A stretch of DNA of 64,000 nt from Corythucha ciliata (Eukaryota > Arthropoda > Insecta > Hemiptera > Tingidae). Made by a program: the position numbers and the translations under genes. The number at the start of each line of letters is the position of its first letter. The stretch's first letter is position 1. The notes beneath the pieces are model-generated. The model searched no databases. It saw only the letters and a program-made list of their open reading frames with translations, and was not told where the DNA came from. The stretch lies in the NCBI GenBank assembly GCA_038030265.1, contig CM075941.1, positions 16,988,001 to 17,052,000 on the forward strand, read 5' to 3'. Below are positions 48,392 through 60,639 of this stretch, piece by piece.

Positions 48392-51300
48392 GATTAATTC
48401 ACACGAAAGACGAGACTTTCCAAAATAATTAACTTACTCCCAGCTCTGAGCTCAGCAGGTAGGGTTCTTGCGCCACTAGCCAGGCTTCAGCCACGGCTGC
48501 GTCTCGGGCAAACTGGTAGACTTCGAGAACTGTGACAAGGGACAAATTTGAATAAGACAAACATTGTGCAAAATTTAAACGCTAAACTCACTGAGTTGTA
48601 GGTTTTCCCATCGTTCTTCCCATCTGTGAAGCAGGGAATTTCTCTGGTTGTTCAAAGACAGAAGTTTTTCTTTTATTTCGTTCGAAGCGTAGTGATTTCT
48701 AGACAAAAGTTCTTTTCCGAGGGAGATACACGCAGTAAAGTTGTCTTCCCGAGTGTCAATTTCAGCTTTCAAACTCTGATGATTGTTCATCAACAGTTCA
48801 ACGCCACTAACGTCCCGTGGCTTCTCCGTTGTGTTCATTTGTCTTATGACGTCATCCATCCAGAGTATCAGCGTCCTAACCATGTTGAAGAATTTAAATA
48901 AATCGCCCGTGTCCGCCAGTTTAGCCTTTCGAGCGTCGCAGAAACCCTGAAGTCCAGCCCAAGCCGAGACCACTTCCCCTTCTCGGTTCGTGATCTCCTT
49001 GGCTTTGTCACCAGCGTAGGACGCCTGTAGTTTTTCAGACTCGTCTGAAATGGCGAGCACCTGAGAGTGAAGCGTTTGAAGGTCTTGAACGAAGTTCAAG
49101 TGTTTTCTTTGAAGGGTTGAAACAGAGCCGGCGTCACGACCCAACTCGTCGGACATGGCGTGTTGTTTTTCAGAGATGCGACCCAGAACGTCTTTGCAGT
49201 CGTGGAAAAACTTGTGAAGCTCCCGCGACGCCTCCAACATTTGAGTTCGAGTCGCTATCAGTTCATTCAAATCCTGCCAGGCTTCGATGAGACCGTCCTT
49301 CCATTCGGCAATCAGAGCCGAATCTGAATGACCCTGAGCGATAAGATCGTCGGCGATTTTATTGACTGAAGCGACGCGCTCCTCTCCAGTTGCTTTTGTG
49401 TCGCGTGCGAAGGCGTTGAATCGCTCCCAGAGAAGGGTGACGTGCTCGTAGTCTTGACCGAGCTCGTGAGACCCAGCCACCACTTCCCTTTCAGCGATCC
49501 ATTGCTCCAAATCGTCCACCTCGCGATTCAACATGAACAATTTAAGAGCTTCGTCCAGTTTGGCTCGTCGCTCACCCGCTAGATCCCTCAACCCAGCGTA
49601 CAGTTTGTCGACTTGTGACTGTTTAACTCCTATTTGATCACTACGAACAAATAATCGACCCTTAAAAAATGTGTCCCGCAGCAAAACCAAAACTATTCAA
49701 CTCACCTCAGCGGGTTATTTTCGGCTGACAGTGTCCTAGCAGTTTCGCCCAGCTGTCGTATCGTGTCCGCGTAGTCTTCGACGGCTCGCTCCAAGCTCTC
49801 GTGTTTCTTCATGAGATTTTGAGCGGAGATCTCGTCCTTACCGCGGTCCTCGACCATCATGTACAGCTCTTGTTCCGACATCCACGATTCAGCCTCGTTG
49901 GCGTCGAACAGATACTGAAAACATAACGAGTGAAAATCATTCGTCGCCCCATTTATTGGGCTAATCCCCCCCCCCATCATTGTGATCAAAAACGCCAGAA
50001 AAACAGTACAGGCGGCGATATTGTTATTAAAATCGCATAAACGAGTATCACAACTGAGCTCCAGTAGTGATACCACAGACGCTGAAGATGACGAACCACC
50101 GAAACCGGCCCGTCGATGAAGCACCTCGGGCGTTTTTCACCGCTCCTTCAAGCTGAGAGATGGATGACAGATGCTCATGTCACCAACCAAAGCCAAGCAT
50201 TAACCAATGTATGACAACACGACCGAAAGGCTCTCGAGGCTCGTCAATGCCAGCACAGTAGCAAATCGAAAAGACCGCGGGGGGGGGGGGCTTTGACTAC
50301 CTCCAGCATAAAACGAGCCAGAATAACCTGAGGACGGCCATAAACGGCTGAAGTGATTGACACATCTAACATGAACCTCCCCCCCATCCATAAAAGGTCA
50401 AGGAACAAAGCAAACCCCCCCCCCCCCAGTTCATGGGAGACATAGCTGCGCTGTCCATTGGGAGCAGTGAGCAGTCCTACGGGGCAAATACCCATGCAGT
50501 GTTTTATCTCCTCACTCGACGCTCTCTCTGGGGCGCAGGGGAGGATGTTGGCGAGGGAGAGGGGAGGATACCCTTAATTTCTAGGGATAAGGCTAGGATA
50601 GACACCGAGGAACTTAACGGCGGAGGGACGTTTTCAGATTATCTCCGACACACCCACTAGAGAGCGGGGAAACGCGCGCAAGTCGAGGTGTTGGACCCCT
50701 CAAAAACCCTCGCCTCCTCGTCTGGCGAGGGCTATTGAAAGGCACGAGGGGGGCAGAGGAACAGGACCCCACGTCACGCGACATAAAGTTTGCCTGCTAA
50801 CCTCTCCATCTCCGATTTTTCTCAATTCTAACCACGAATTAAACAGAGATTTTCAAGAATTTTGCCGCGAATTAGCTTTAGTCCAATTTCCCGTCTCCTG
50901 AGTTTGCTGGAAAGGATAAATAGGTTTGAGGAGCCGTACTAGGCTCTCCCGAGTCCGGGCCCCAAGTGGGTATGGTGTATGGGCCGAAAGGCTTTTGGCA
51001 CCTTCGGAGTCGGGAGACCGTCCGAGCCCTTAAAAAAAAAAAAAAAGCTTTAGTCCAAATGTTAGACGCCAATTAGCGTTTTTTCTCCATTTGCATCCGC
51101 GAATTAGCCATTTTTGTCGCGAATTAATTAGAACGTTTTGTTAATTAAGGCCAAATTACACGTACCGAGTGCTTTGCCAAGACAGAGCACTCGGCCGAGC
51201 AAAACCCCGTAGTGTAATCACCACAGACAGTACTCGGCTGAGTGACGAACATGTGATTTTGCCTTAGCCCAGTACTCGTCCTAACCACTCGGTCGAGATA

Positions 51301-54300
51301 CTCGGTTGGTGTAATTAGGCCTTTAGGATTTGTCCCAACTGTAGCTGCTACGATTTGTATTTTTCTTTATTCCTGCTGTGAATCAACGTTTTTTTCGCAC
51401 ATTCAGCGCGAATTACGCCTTTCTACGGAACTGCCCCTTACTATTCCGCCTTTAGCGGCTACCCCTCCACCAACCGATGCTTCACACTGGATGAGGCCCA
51501 GACTCAGAGGAATTCGAGGGGACTCCCTCCCATCATACTCATCAACGATAGCGACTGTGGCAGCTCCTCCAGCTGACCACTGGTCATAATCAACCTGACC
51601 TTCCAGAAACGGTTACCAATAGCCCCCTCTCCAACCAATAAGATCACACAGAATAATTTTAATAAACGAAACACACTAACCTGTTGCGCTTTTTCCGAGT
51701 GCAACAACTGATTGCGTCGAAGTTCAACGGCCGCCTTCAGGTTCTTCCACCGGTCCAACAGTTCGTCCATAAGTTTCCTGAATTGTGGAGCGTCTTCGTG
51801 GCCCTCTTCGACCAGTTTTTCACCGTTCCGTAGAACGGCGTGAAGACGCGGTTCGTGATTGTCAATTTCCGTTGCAAGCGACTGATTCTTCTTTTTGAGC
51901 GTGTGCACGTTAAAGAGACTGTTACCGTAGTCGGTTGATGTCGCCAGTGGCATTTTTTCGGCGATCCACAATTTCTCATCTTCGACGTCTCGTCGGAACT
52001 GTACAACAGAAAGGGGAGGGGGGGGGGTTAAAAACGTGAAATTTGACGTCACTTAAAAATTGCTCACCTGGAAGGCTTCTTTATTCTTTTCAAGTTGTTT
52101 TTGTCTTTCAACCAATGGCTCTTTGAGTTTTTGGAACCTTTCCTCGACGGCAGACTTTTTCTGTTTGATTTCCTCCAATTTTTGAGGCTCGGCTTGAGTT
52201 TTTTCGAGAAACGTAGTCTGACTTTCAAGCTCGGTGACTTGTTTGGCTTTGACAGCCATTTGAGTCTCAATCATCTATAACAAAAAGTGTTAAAGCTGTA
52301 AAAAAACAAAAATACAAAAAATGTTTCAAACCTGTTGTTTTTGCATGAGAATGTTGACCGAAGCCAGATCCGAACCAACGTCGGCACTTTCGATCTGTTT
52401 CTCGAGGTCATTCATCCACGAGTCGATATCGTCGCAGGTTTGATGAATCAACACTTCGCGATTGGCGTCAAACAAGCGTTCACCTTTCTCCTTTGTCATG
52501 CCTTCGAGCTCGTCAAACTGTTCGCTCAGGTCGGACAGTTTGGGTGAAACGACTTCCGCAAGTTCCGGTTTCTCTTTCATGAGCGACTCGCCGGCTTTTT
52601 GAACGCGAACGAGGCGGTCTTTGTTCGAAGCGATTTCAGCCTCAAACGCTTGGTGACGTGTCCATTTCGAGTGAACGGTTTTGGCGCTTCTGTAGCTTTC
52701 ATCTTGCGAGATGAACTTTTTCTCTTGAACCCATTCGCTGAGCTCGTCGCAGTCTTGAAGGAACTGGTGGAGTTCGAGTTGCTCTTTGAGTTTCTCCATT
52801 TGCTCTTGAGCTTTCGCCCGGTTGTTAATTCTGCGCTCGTTGATACTCTGAGCCTGTCTTAGCACTTTGTCTCCTGTGAAATTAATAAAAAACGGTGATA
52901 CTAAAAACAAAATAAAGAGCGCATTGGTAACGAACCTGCAAAATGACCGTCGTCGTTAAGGGTCTGCGCAAATGTGAGGACGTTGTTGATCTTTTCATCG
53001 TTGGCCTCCATCGTGGTGAGGAAGGCTTCGTGACGTTTGATAAGATTTTCAGCTTGCTCCAAGTTGATCTAAACAAAATTTATCGAATTAAATTACCCTG
53101 TAAAAAGCCTCCCTCACCCACTTTATACTCACCGGTGTGTCATCCTTGGCGAGGACGTGCTCTTGGTGAGACAATAACACTTCCGCTTGACGAGCATCTC
53201 GATTGAACATTTGGAGGTTCAACCAATCGGAGAGTAACTGTTGACGATTCTCCCACATTTGGTGAAGTTCGGTCCATCCGTCCCGCAGGGCGTTGAGTCG
53301 TTCCCGGAGGAACATGTACTGCGGGTCGGCTTGCTGCGTGGGATCGGCCGTGATATCCGTTCCGTACTTCATCATTTGAGTGTAGTCGTCCTTGTAGTTT
53401 TCAATTTCTTCCTTGATAGTTTGGTGGTGACTCAGGAGTTTTTCAGCGTCGGCCAAACTGTTCGGAATGTCTTCCGAAGCGACGTCGGTTTGTGTTTTCT
53501 GTAGCCAAATTTGGAAATGATCCAAATCGCGGAGGAACCTGTGCAAATCACCGGCCTCTTCCAGCTTGGAGTCGCGCTCTTTCAACATTTGAGTCAATTC
53601 CTCCCACATGGTCTTAATGTGAACGATTCGCTCTTTGATGACGGCACTTTCTTCAGGATGTGAGTCGGCGATCGCGTCGGACTCAGCCTCAAGCGAGTTC
53701 AACTTGGCTTGAATAGCCGCGAGGTCGCGTTCCATGCCACTGAGGCGTCTCTGCAGCGTCATAATACCCGTCAAATCCATTTCAAGAGAATCGGTAGACT
53801 GAAGAATTCGTTTCTTGTCTTCGATCCAACTAATAGTCTCCCGGCATTCGATGTGATACGTTTGAACACCGTGAGCCGAATTGAGTTCCTCGCGTTTTCC
53901 TTCGGCTTTATCCCTCAGTTTGGCCCATTCTTGGTTCAATTTGTTCTGACGACCGAGAATTTCCTCCGAGTTGGGGTGCTCGACGTGAAGGAGTTGGCGG
54001 GCCAATTGATTGACGACGGCGACTCGTGAAGCGTTCGCGTTCATCTCTTTGTCAAAACCGTCGTAGCGGTGTTTCATGATTTCAACGTCTTCGATGTCTT
54101 TTCCGGGCGACATGGTGCCGAGCATTCGGTCCTTTTCGCCGATCCATTGTTCGACACCGTCCGCCTCCGAGAAGAGTTTGTAGAGGGAGAGGGCGTCGAG
54201 GAGGCGCTGCTTGCGCAACTTGGCCAACTCGAGCAACTCCCGGTACCTGTTATAAGATTAAATACATTTTCAATTTCCTCCCATTGACAGAGAGACCCGA

Positions 54301-57300
54301 GGAGACTCCACCCCCTACCGAGGTCGGCAAGGCAAAGGGTGCTCCAGGGATCTATCTCCTCTTTGATGTCATTACTAACAAACTAATTATAGCTAAAAAT
54401 TAATTAAATATTAATTCAATTACCTGGAATCAATCGATGATAACCTTTGAACAACTTCGGGAGTGTTCCTAGTTTCCGGACTTAAAGCGTCGGCCTGAGC
54501 GTGAAGAGCGTCGATCACCGACGAATAATTCTTCAGCTCATCCGTCGCTTCCTTGTGTTTCTTCAAGAGCGACTGAACGTTAGCCTCATCACGGCCAACA
54601 TCCTCGGAGGACACAAGTCGTAGGGTGTCCAACATCCAAATATCAACATCGTCGGCATCGGCGAAAAACTGGTGGAAGTCGACCGCCTCTTCCAGGCGTT
54701 TCCTTCTGTAAGCGATGAGCTCCAAAAGGTGACGCCATGAGTCGAGAATGTCGTCGATACGTTGACCGATTCTCTCCTTGCCGAAGTGATCATTTTTGAC
54801 GAGCTCTTCACCGACGGCGACGACAGATTTGAGCTGAGGCTCGTGGGAGGTGACTTCATTCTCCAGTGCTTTGTGTTTCGACAGCAAGAGGTTGATCGTG
54901 ATGAGGTCGTGTCCAATGTCACCCTGAGACACAATTTGCTCTTTCTCTCGAATCCAATTCTCCTGATCAGACATGTCCCAATAGAATTGCCACAATTGAC
55001 GACTCTCCTCCAAACGGGAACGACGCTCGACGGCCAGACGAACCAATTCCAAATAGGCGTCCTGCAACTGTTGAACTCGTTCCTCGATAATGGCGGCGTC
55101 GCACGGCCGGTAGCCACCTTCGGACAGATCGTTGAAACGTTGAGTCGTCTGCACCACCTGTTTGACACGCTCGCCCAACACATTGATGTCAGCCTCAACG
55201 AGACCGTGTTTCTGTAGCAAGTCTTCAACGCCCATGAGATGTTTCCCGTAGTCGTCCGTGAGTAGACGAACCTTCAAATCTTCCATCGAAGTCAAAATAT
55301 AAATCATCTCCTGGAAATTCTTCTGCAAATCCAAAGACTGTTCCAGACGAGCCCGCCTCGACCGTAACAATTCGAGTAAATAGTTCCAAAGGCGAAGAAC
55401 GTTGTCCTTCCTCGCGTTAATTCTATCGATATCGTGATAGTTCTCCGCTTCCAACTCCTGGCTCACAGTCACAACTGCCTGAACGCGCTCTTCGTACGCA
55501 AAAATGTCGGTTTCGATCGCTTCGTGCTTTTTGGCGGCGGCTTCAACGGCAGCCAAGTCAAATCCAAAGTTGTCCTGAAAACGAAACATAATTTAATGAC
55601 GATGGGGGACGGGGGAGACGAGTTTTTCCTACCTGGGAAACTAGTCTTTGATTCTCTGACAGCCACGTTTCCCTCATGCTAGCCTTCCTGTTGAATCTAG
55701 CCGCCAACTGTTCGAGTTTTTCCTGCCGAATAAGCTCCTCTCGTAAAGCCAGCTCTCTAAAAATTTTAATAAATTAGCCACGAACTATACATTATAAAAA
55801 ATTACACAAAACTAACTTTTCATGTTCGGCCTTCTCCAAACGCTCCCAAGCTTTGTTGATGTCTGAGATCATTTTGCCCTCACGCGGCGTGTACGGCTTT
55901 TGATTGTTGGCCCTCATCTTCGATTGTAGCGTGAAAAGTAATACTTCTAAGTTTCCTTTTTCTACAAATCTGAAATATTTTTAAAATATTAAAAAAAAGG
56001 TTAAAAATTAGTGTGGGGGCGGGGGAATCACACTCACTTCGGTGGTTTTTCAACGGTGCGATAATTGTTGAACTGCGACAGTTGTAATTGAACACCGGAC
56101 AGAGAGTTGGCGAATTTACGGTCCGCCAATTGAGCTATAGTGGCTTCGATCCATTTCAAGAGATCCGAGGTGAGCGACTCGTATTCGGTGATCATACGGT
56201 CGTTGTCCATGGCAATACCGACGACTTTACCGATACGCTTGCCCTGAACTGTCTCCTGTTTCATTTTACTGAAATAGTGATAGTAGGTCACGACATAGGT
56301 GATGATGGACTTTTCGTCCGGTTGCTCGACGAAAACATCTGCGTGGTAGAGGAAGAATTTTTTTTTTAAAAGATAGGCAGTTTTGAGTTAAGAGAGGAGA
56401 GGAGGTGACACCAGGGTTGAAGTTGAACGTGTGGAGGTCATTTCTTCCGTGGCTAAACGGGGAAAAGTAAAAATAAAGGGACACTTCCGGTTCAACTGTA
56501 CCCGAGCTGCAGGTTTCCTCATTAACTCCATTTTCTCATTGTTCAATCTGCTTATTTTTATCATCCAGCAACATGCAACCAAAAAATCCCCATTTTTTCC
56601 AACTCCAAGCTCTTCAGGGGGCCGGGCCGAACCATCCCCTTCACCTCCCTCTTCCAAGGTACGCTATCGAGTCCGCATATACAACCACCGACTACGAGCA
56701 GGAGATTCCTAGCACCAATCTCCGGGGTCGGCGTGCATAGTCTCCTCCTTCTCACTTCACGGGCAAATCGGAGAGCTCGACGTGGCGGCATACTCTAGTG
56801 TCAACCACCTGGCAAGCTTCTGCCCACGAACCCAAACAACCAACTTACCGGGCCAAGGGTAGCCCAACTCCTCTAGCAAGCCTCCCACGCGCCGAGTCTC
56901 CCAAAAAGGCTCCTCGTTGTCTTCGCCACAACTTAGTTGTCATCGCGGGCACGCTCAATAATAACCACGAAACCGCACAGTTTTCGTGTCACGTTGGATG
57001 CCAGGATTCGAGAAACTCCCAGCGTGATTTCACGTATTTTGTTTCAAAGTGAAGAAACAAGAGCTAAATTTCAAACGTCAACGCTTGCAATAAGACATTC
57101 AATTTTCCGATGTTTTGGGGCCAGAATCTACAACCCAGCTGCCCACCCTTCAATTTGTCTTTGTTCGAAGCCAGCAATTTGCCTCTTAAACAGGCTGATT
57201 AGCAATAAAACCAAATATTATGCCCGCGCTCGAAGCCTGACAAATATAGCCACGAAATAACATTTTCGGAGCTACAAATATGAAAAATGGCAAGTTTCCA

Positions 57301-60300
57301 GTCTTTATTTTCGCGCCATAATTATTATTAGTGAGCCATCCGGTCACTAATAGTGCCCATAGTCTGAGGAACAGCAGCGAAATTTCAACAATTTCAAGGC
57401 AAATATCTGACTTTGGAAGCTTCCTGGCTGAATACTCGTGATATTCCAGTGAAAAATTGCGAGTTTCGGATCTGAATATTCGAGAAATCGCTAGTTTTTC
57501 GCTAAATTACAACTTTCTGGCCTTCACTTTTGCAAAGCGACAGTTTTCAGGGATTTTTTTTTATTGACCGCGGAACCTGGATCACAACAGCACATTAAGT
57601 CTGACAAATAACCTAAAATTGCAGTTTTCTAAAGCTGAATATCTATGAAATTTCAAGTTTCCTGGCTGAATATTTGCGACTTATTAAAGCGAAATTGAAT
57701 GTTTCGGGGCCGAAATTCCGAAGTTTCGGGGGTAAAATTTGGAAGTTTCCTGGCAGAATGTGATCACAAAATGGACAGTTTTAGGTCTTAATTTCAGTCA
57801 AATTGCAAGTTTAGGCTATTAATTTTGGTGACATCGGCAAGTTTCGGGGTCCATTTTTTAGTGGCTACTGACCCTGAGAGCGTCCCAGGCTTGATGTAAC
57901 CCGTGAGCCCGTGACCCACCCTGTCACGCCCGACGCGTTCAATGCTGTCCAAGGGGGTAATTTGTTGTAAGTTGGTTGGGTCCATCGCACTTTGCAGCGG
58001 AATAGGATCCTCTGCGTATTTTGCTATTGTCGGGTGTGATTTTCTTCCGGCATCTTGGACTTGAGCAGAGGCGTACCAATAGTGGTAGGAGGGCGTGGGT
58101 CGCCCTGAATGCCACCCTCCTAAAGAAGCTAATTATTTTAATTTTAATGGGTCGGAAAAATCCCCCCCCCCCTGATAGAGGGGGGGGGGTAATCAGGGTC
58201 TATCTTAACGATAAAAAAATATTGTAACCAACTCCTCTTTCTATCTATTGCACTAATTTAAGTCGTCGCAAGAGATAGAAAGAGGAGTTGGTTACAATAC
58301 GTTTTTATCGTTGAGATGGACCCTGACTAGCCCCCCCTCTATCAGGCGTCTGCTGAGAGATTTTTCCGACCCATTAAAACAAAAAGAATTAGGTTCTTTG
58401 GGAAGGTGGCATTCAGGGCGACCCAGCTCTCCTACCGCTTGGTACGCCTCTGCCCAAGTCCAGCATGTCGGAAGAAAATCACACCCAACAACAGGAAAAT
58501 ACGTGGAGGATCCTATTCCGCTGCAAAGTGCAATGGACCCAACCAACTTACAAGGAATCGTTGGTCGAAGTACAACTAATTATCCCCTTGAAACCCTATA
58601 ACTAGGCTGTTAGAGCTGAAAAAATCATTACCAACGTGAGCAGGCACTTAAGGGGACGTTATCTCCCCCCTCCAACCCCACCTAGAAGCATCACAATGAC
58701 CCCGAATAAACAAGCACGGACAGATACAGCCAGTTATTTTATTTAAACGGAAAAAGCCTAGGGAAACAATGTGTGGAAAAATTTAGTTTGAAGACAGAAA
58801 TCAGTCAGTCAACTCATTTCTATTAGCCCCGTAACTAATATTTTTTCCGTTTTATTTCGGAAAAGAATAATAAACACTTCTTAAGACGAGACAACGTACG
58901 GCGCATCTATTTTAAGAGTAGCAAAAACAATCTCTCCAGTCAAGACACGCACGTCCAAAATTAGATGCCATTACGGCAGAAAAAAAGTTTTCGTAAACAA
59001 TTATTTTTGTGGTGAGACCACGGAGGACACGTGCACCCGCAAACCCTCGGTCTGAGAGTTGAATTAAGGTCAATAAGGGCTGCTGCCTCGCCCCCTTATT
59101 AAACCGAGGAAATGACCTCTACTTGTTATAATTTAAAGCAATGAGAAGACGGGAAGGGGGGAGGAGAGAGTGAAAGAAGCACTCACCTTCGGGATCGAGT
59201 AATTTCGTGAGTCCCAGCTTGTCTTCGGCGACGGTGAATGCATTATTCAAATTGTACATGGCGTTCGATTTGGACAGTTTTTCGAACTGAACCAAGTCGG
59301 GTCGGTGTTTGTGAATGATGGCGTTGAAGGCGAGGCCGTCGCGCCAGGATGTCGTGAAATTTCGTACGTTCACATTGTGATAGCCGGCGGTCTTCATTTG
59401 ACACCAGAGAAGGAGAGCGTCTTTGGCGGATTTAGTCTCTTTGTTGTCGACTTCTTCGATCGTGATGTCTTGAATTTGAAAACGAAGAATAATGGTCCAA
59501 ATAAGACCGAGACTGAGGCGAGCGTTGCCGTCGACGATGTCATGCGAGCCCATGTTTTCTAGGTGAACTCGTTGATCTTTTAAGAATTGTAGGGCTTTGT
59601 CAACATTTTCTAGGCAGTGAATCCTCATTTTGCCCTTAGTGGGTCTAGGCTATACAAATAAACAACAATTTAGACCAAAAACAAAATTCTTAAAGGGAAA
59701 ACCTTACCAAACGTTCACCAGAGAGCACTTCTAAAAGTTGAATCAACATTTTTCCATCCCTTAAATCTGTATATAGATCTGATATTCGGCAATTGACACG
59801 TACTAAATGGGAATTGACCCATTTTTGGAAGGTTTTTTTCTGTACACTTTCTCTCTCGTCTAGAAAAAAAGGAAATGACGAATTTAAGAAAGTTTGCCAA
59901 TTGGCAGAATTCGCAAAGGGAGGATAGCGCCTCAATGAGAACTCCTACGCTAAAACAATTTGGTCTCGTAGTTAAATCGAACTACATTTTTAAAAAGAAA
60001 AAGAAAAAAAAAGAGTAAAATTCTGAGTGGTAAGTGTAGGTAAACGATCAACAATAGGCGCCAGACTATTGATCAACAAATAGGCCGCACTTTTCCTTTT
60101 CAATACCATTTTTTGTGTTTTTTAAACACACTCTGATGAAGAATTAAGAATTCTTCCCTCGACAGAAGAAGCTGAAGAGCGGAAGCGACATGACATACGT
60201 GTCAAGTAGGCAACACCCATCTTTGGAATTCAATTAATGTACAAGAAGCGTGGAGGAAGAGAGGCTCTTTTTAAGTAAAAGAGAAAATGTTTTTTTCTTC

Positions 60301-60558
60301 AAGTAACAGCCATAACTGTATACTTGATTTTTACGCCTCGGAGAGAAAAAAAAAGGATGAATCGTGACTTCACGGCGTTTTTTAAATGACCATTGACTGA
60401 AACGCCGCATAATGAATAAAAATTTTACCAGCGAGAGCTTTGATGCGACTTCTTTCGAATAGTCTCGAAGATGAGTTGCCTCCGTCGTACTCGTAGTCGT
60501 CCATTATTTCCTGTTGGACGCTCGGGTCCCAACGGACCACCGAGATGTCCGTTGTCAT
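44680..60558 (-). CDS. beta-Spec: Beta-spectrin, conventional (non-heavy) chain, complete, 24 coding exons
   Basis: This is the beta subunit of spectrin, which pairs with alpha-spectrin and crosslinks actin under the plasma membrane. Exons: 60429-60558, 59708-59859, 59187-59649, 56038-56338, 55817-55969, 55633-55756, 54424-55574, 53133-54246, 52936-53068, 52332-52873, 52068-52274, 51681-51998, 49706-49914, 48592-49640, 48438-48529, 48247-48351, 48052-48170, 47909-47976, 47448-47498, 46837-47058, 46282-46503, 45479-45566, 44946-45125, 44680-44866. All phases fit, giving 7380 nt and 2459 residues. Domains in order: N-terminal tail with the [17 protein letters not shown] block (about 27-42), two calponin-homology actin-binding domains (about 50-280), some 17 spectrin repeats (about 300-2080), a linker (about 2085-2310), a PH domain (about 2314-2420), and a basic tail ending SFFTLKHS. 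It is about 170 residues longer than the roughly 2290-residue fly protein, mostly in the linker. The start ATG directly follows an acceptor (TTTTCACAG), so the 5' UTR lies in an unlocated upstream exon. The least certain junction is the acceptor at 46503, which follows an A-rich stretch. No frameshift was seen. Confidence 0.96.
50810..51430 (-). repeat. R1 repeats and MITE inside spectrin intron 12
   Basis: R1 units in reverse orientation (TTTTTCTCAATTCTAACCACG, CCGCGAATTAGC) occur at 50810-50890, 51060-51130 and 51350-51420, flanking the MITE at 51147-51325. The rest of the intron (49915-50800) is unique, with G12 at 50279-50290 and C13 at 50415-50427. Confidence 0.6.
51147..51325. mobile_element. 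MITE-like element with ACTCGG repeats in spectrin intron 12
   Basis: This starts AAGGCCAAATTACAC and ends GTGTAATTAGGCCTTT, giving terminal inverted repeats of about 15 bases. Inside are several variants of an ACTCGGCCGAG palindrome (near 51188, 51231, 51288 and 51299). It has no open frame and lies within the 1.77 kb intron 49915-51680. Confidence 0.6.
57280..57860 (+). repeat. Family R5-like repeats inside spectrin intron 3
   Basis: GCAAGTTTC, GTTTCCTGGCTGAATATTTG and GAAATTGCAAG-type units are spaced about 35-45 bases. The intron part 56345-57280 is unique, with GC-rich pieces near 56640-56930. Confidence 0.5.
57949..58592. mobile_element. Large foldback element in spectrin intron 3
   Basis: Left arm from about 57949 to 58246 and right arm from 58273 to about 58592 pair around a 26-base spacer. 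Clear matching blocks are GTTGGTTGGGTCCATTGCAC-type sequence, GCAGCGGAATAGGATCCTC, AGAGGCGTACCA and CCAACTCCTCTTTCTATCT with their complements. The arms have diverged by indels and substitutions. The left arm carries adjoining C11 and G10 runs. Spectrin exons flank it at 56338 and 59187; nothing in it looks coding. Confidence 0.75.
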
Positions 60559-60639
60559 CTGTGAAAACAATAAATAAATAAAAAACACACAAGAAGATTA
60601 AAACGCGTTCAAAAGCTTTTTTTCCCCTTTTGCAATCCA

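Noticed and set aside
48626..54287. Plus-strand open frames up to 151 codons across the spectrin exons
   Set aside because: They are antisense shadows of spectrin coding sequence; their Phe/Leu-rich composition mirrors spectrin codons.
54563..55228. 221-codon open frame on the minus strand
   Set aside because: It is the shifted-frame shadow of beta-spectrin exon 7 (54424-55574), rich in Ser, Arg and Trp as expected of an off-frame reading.
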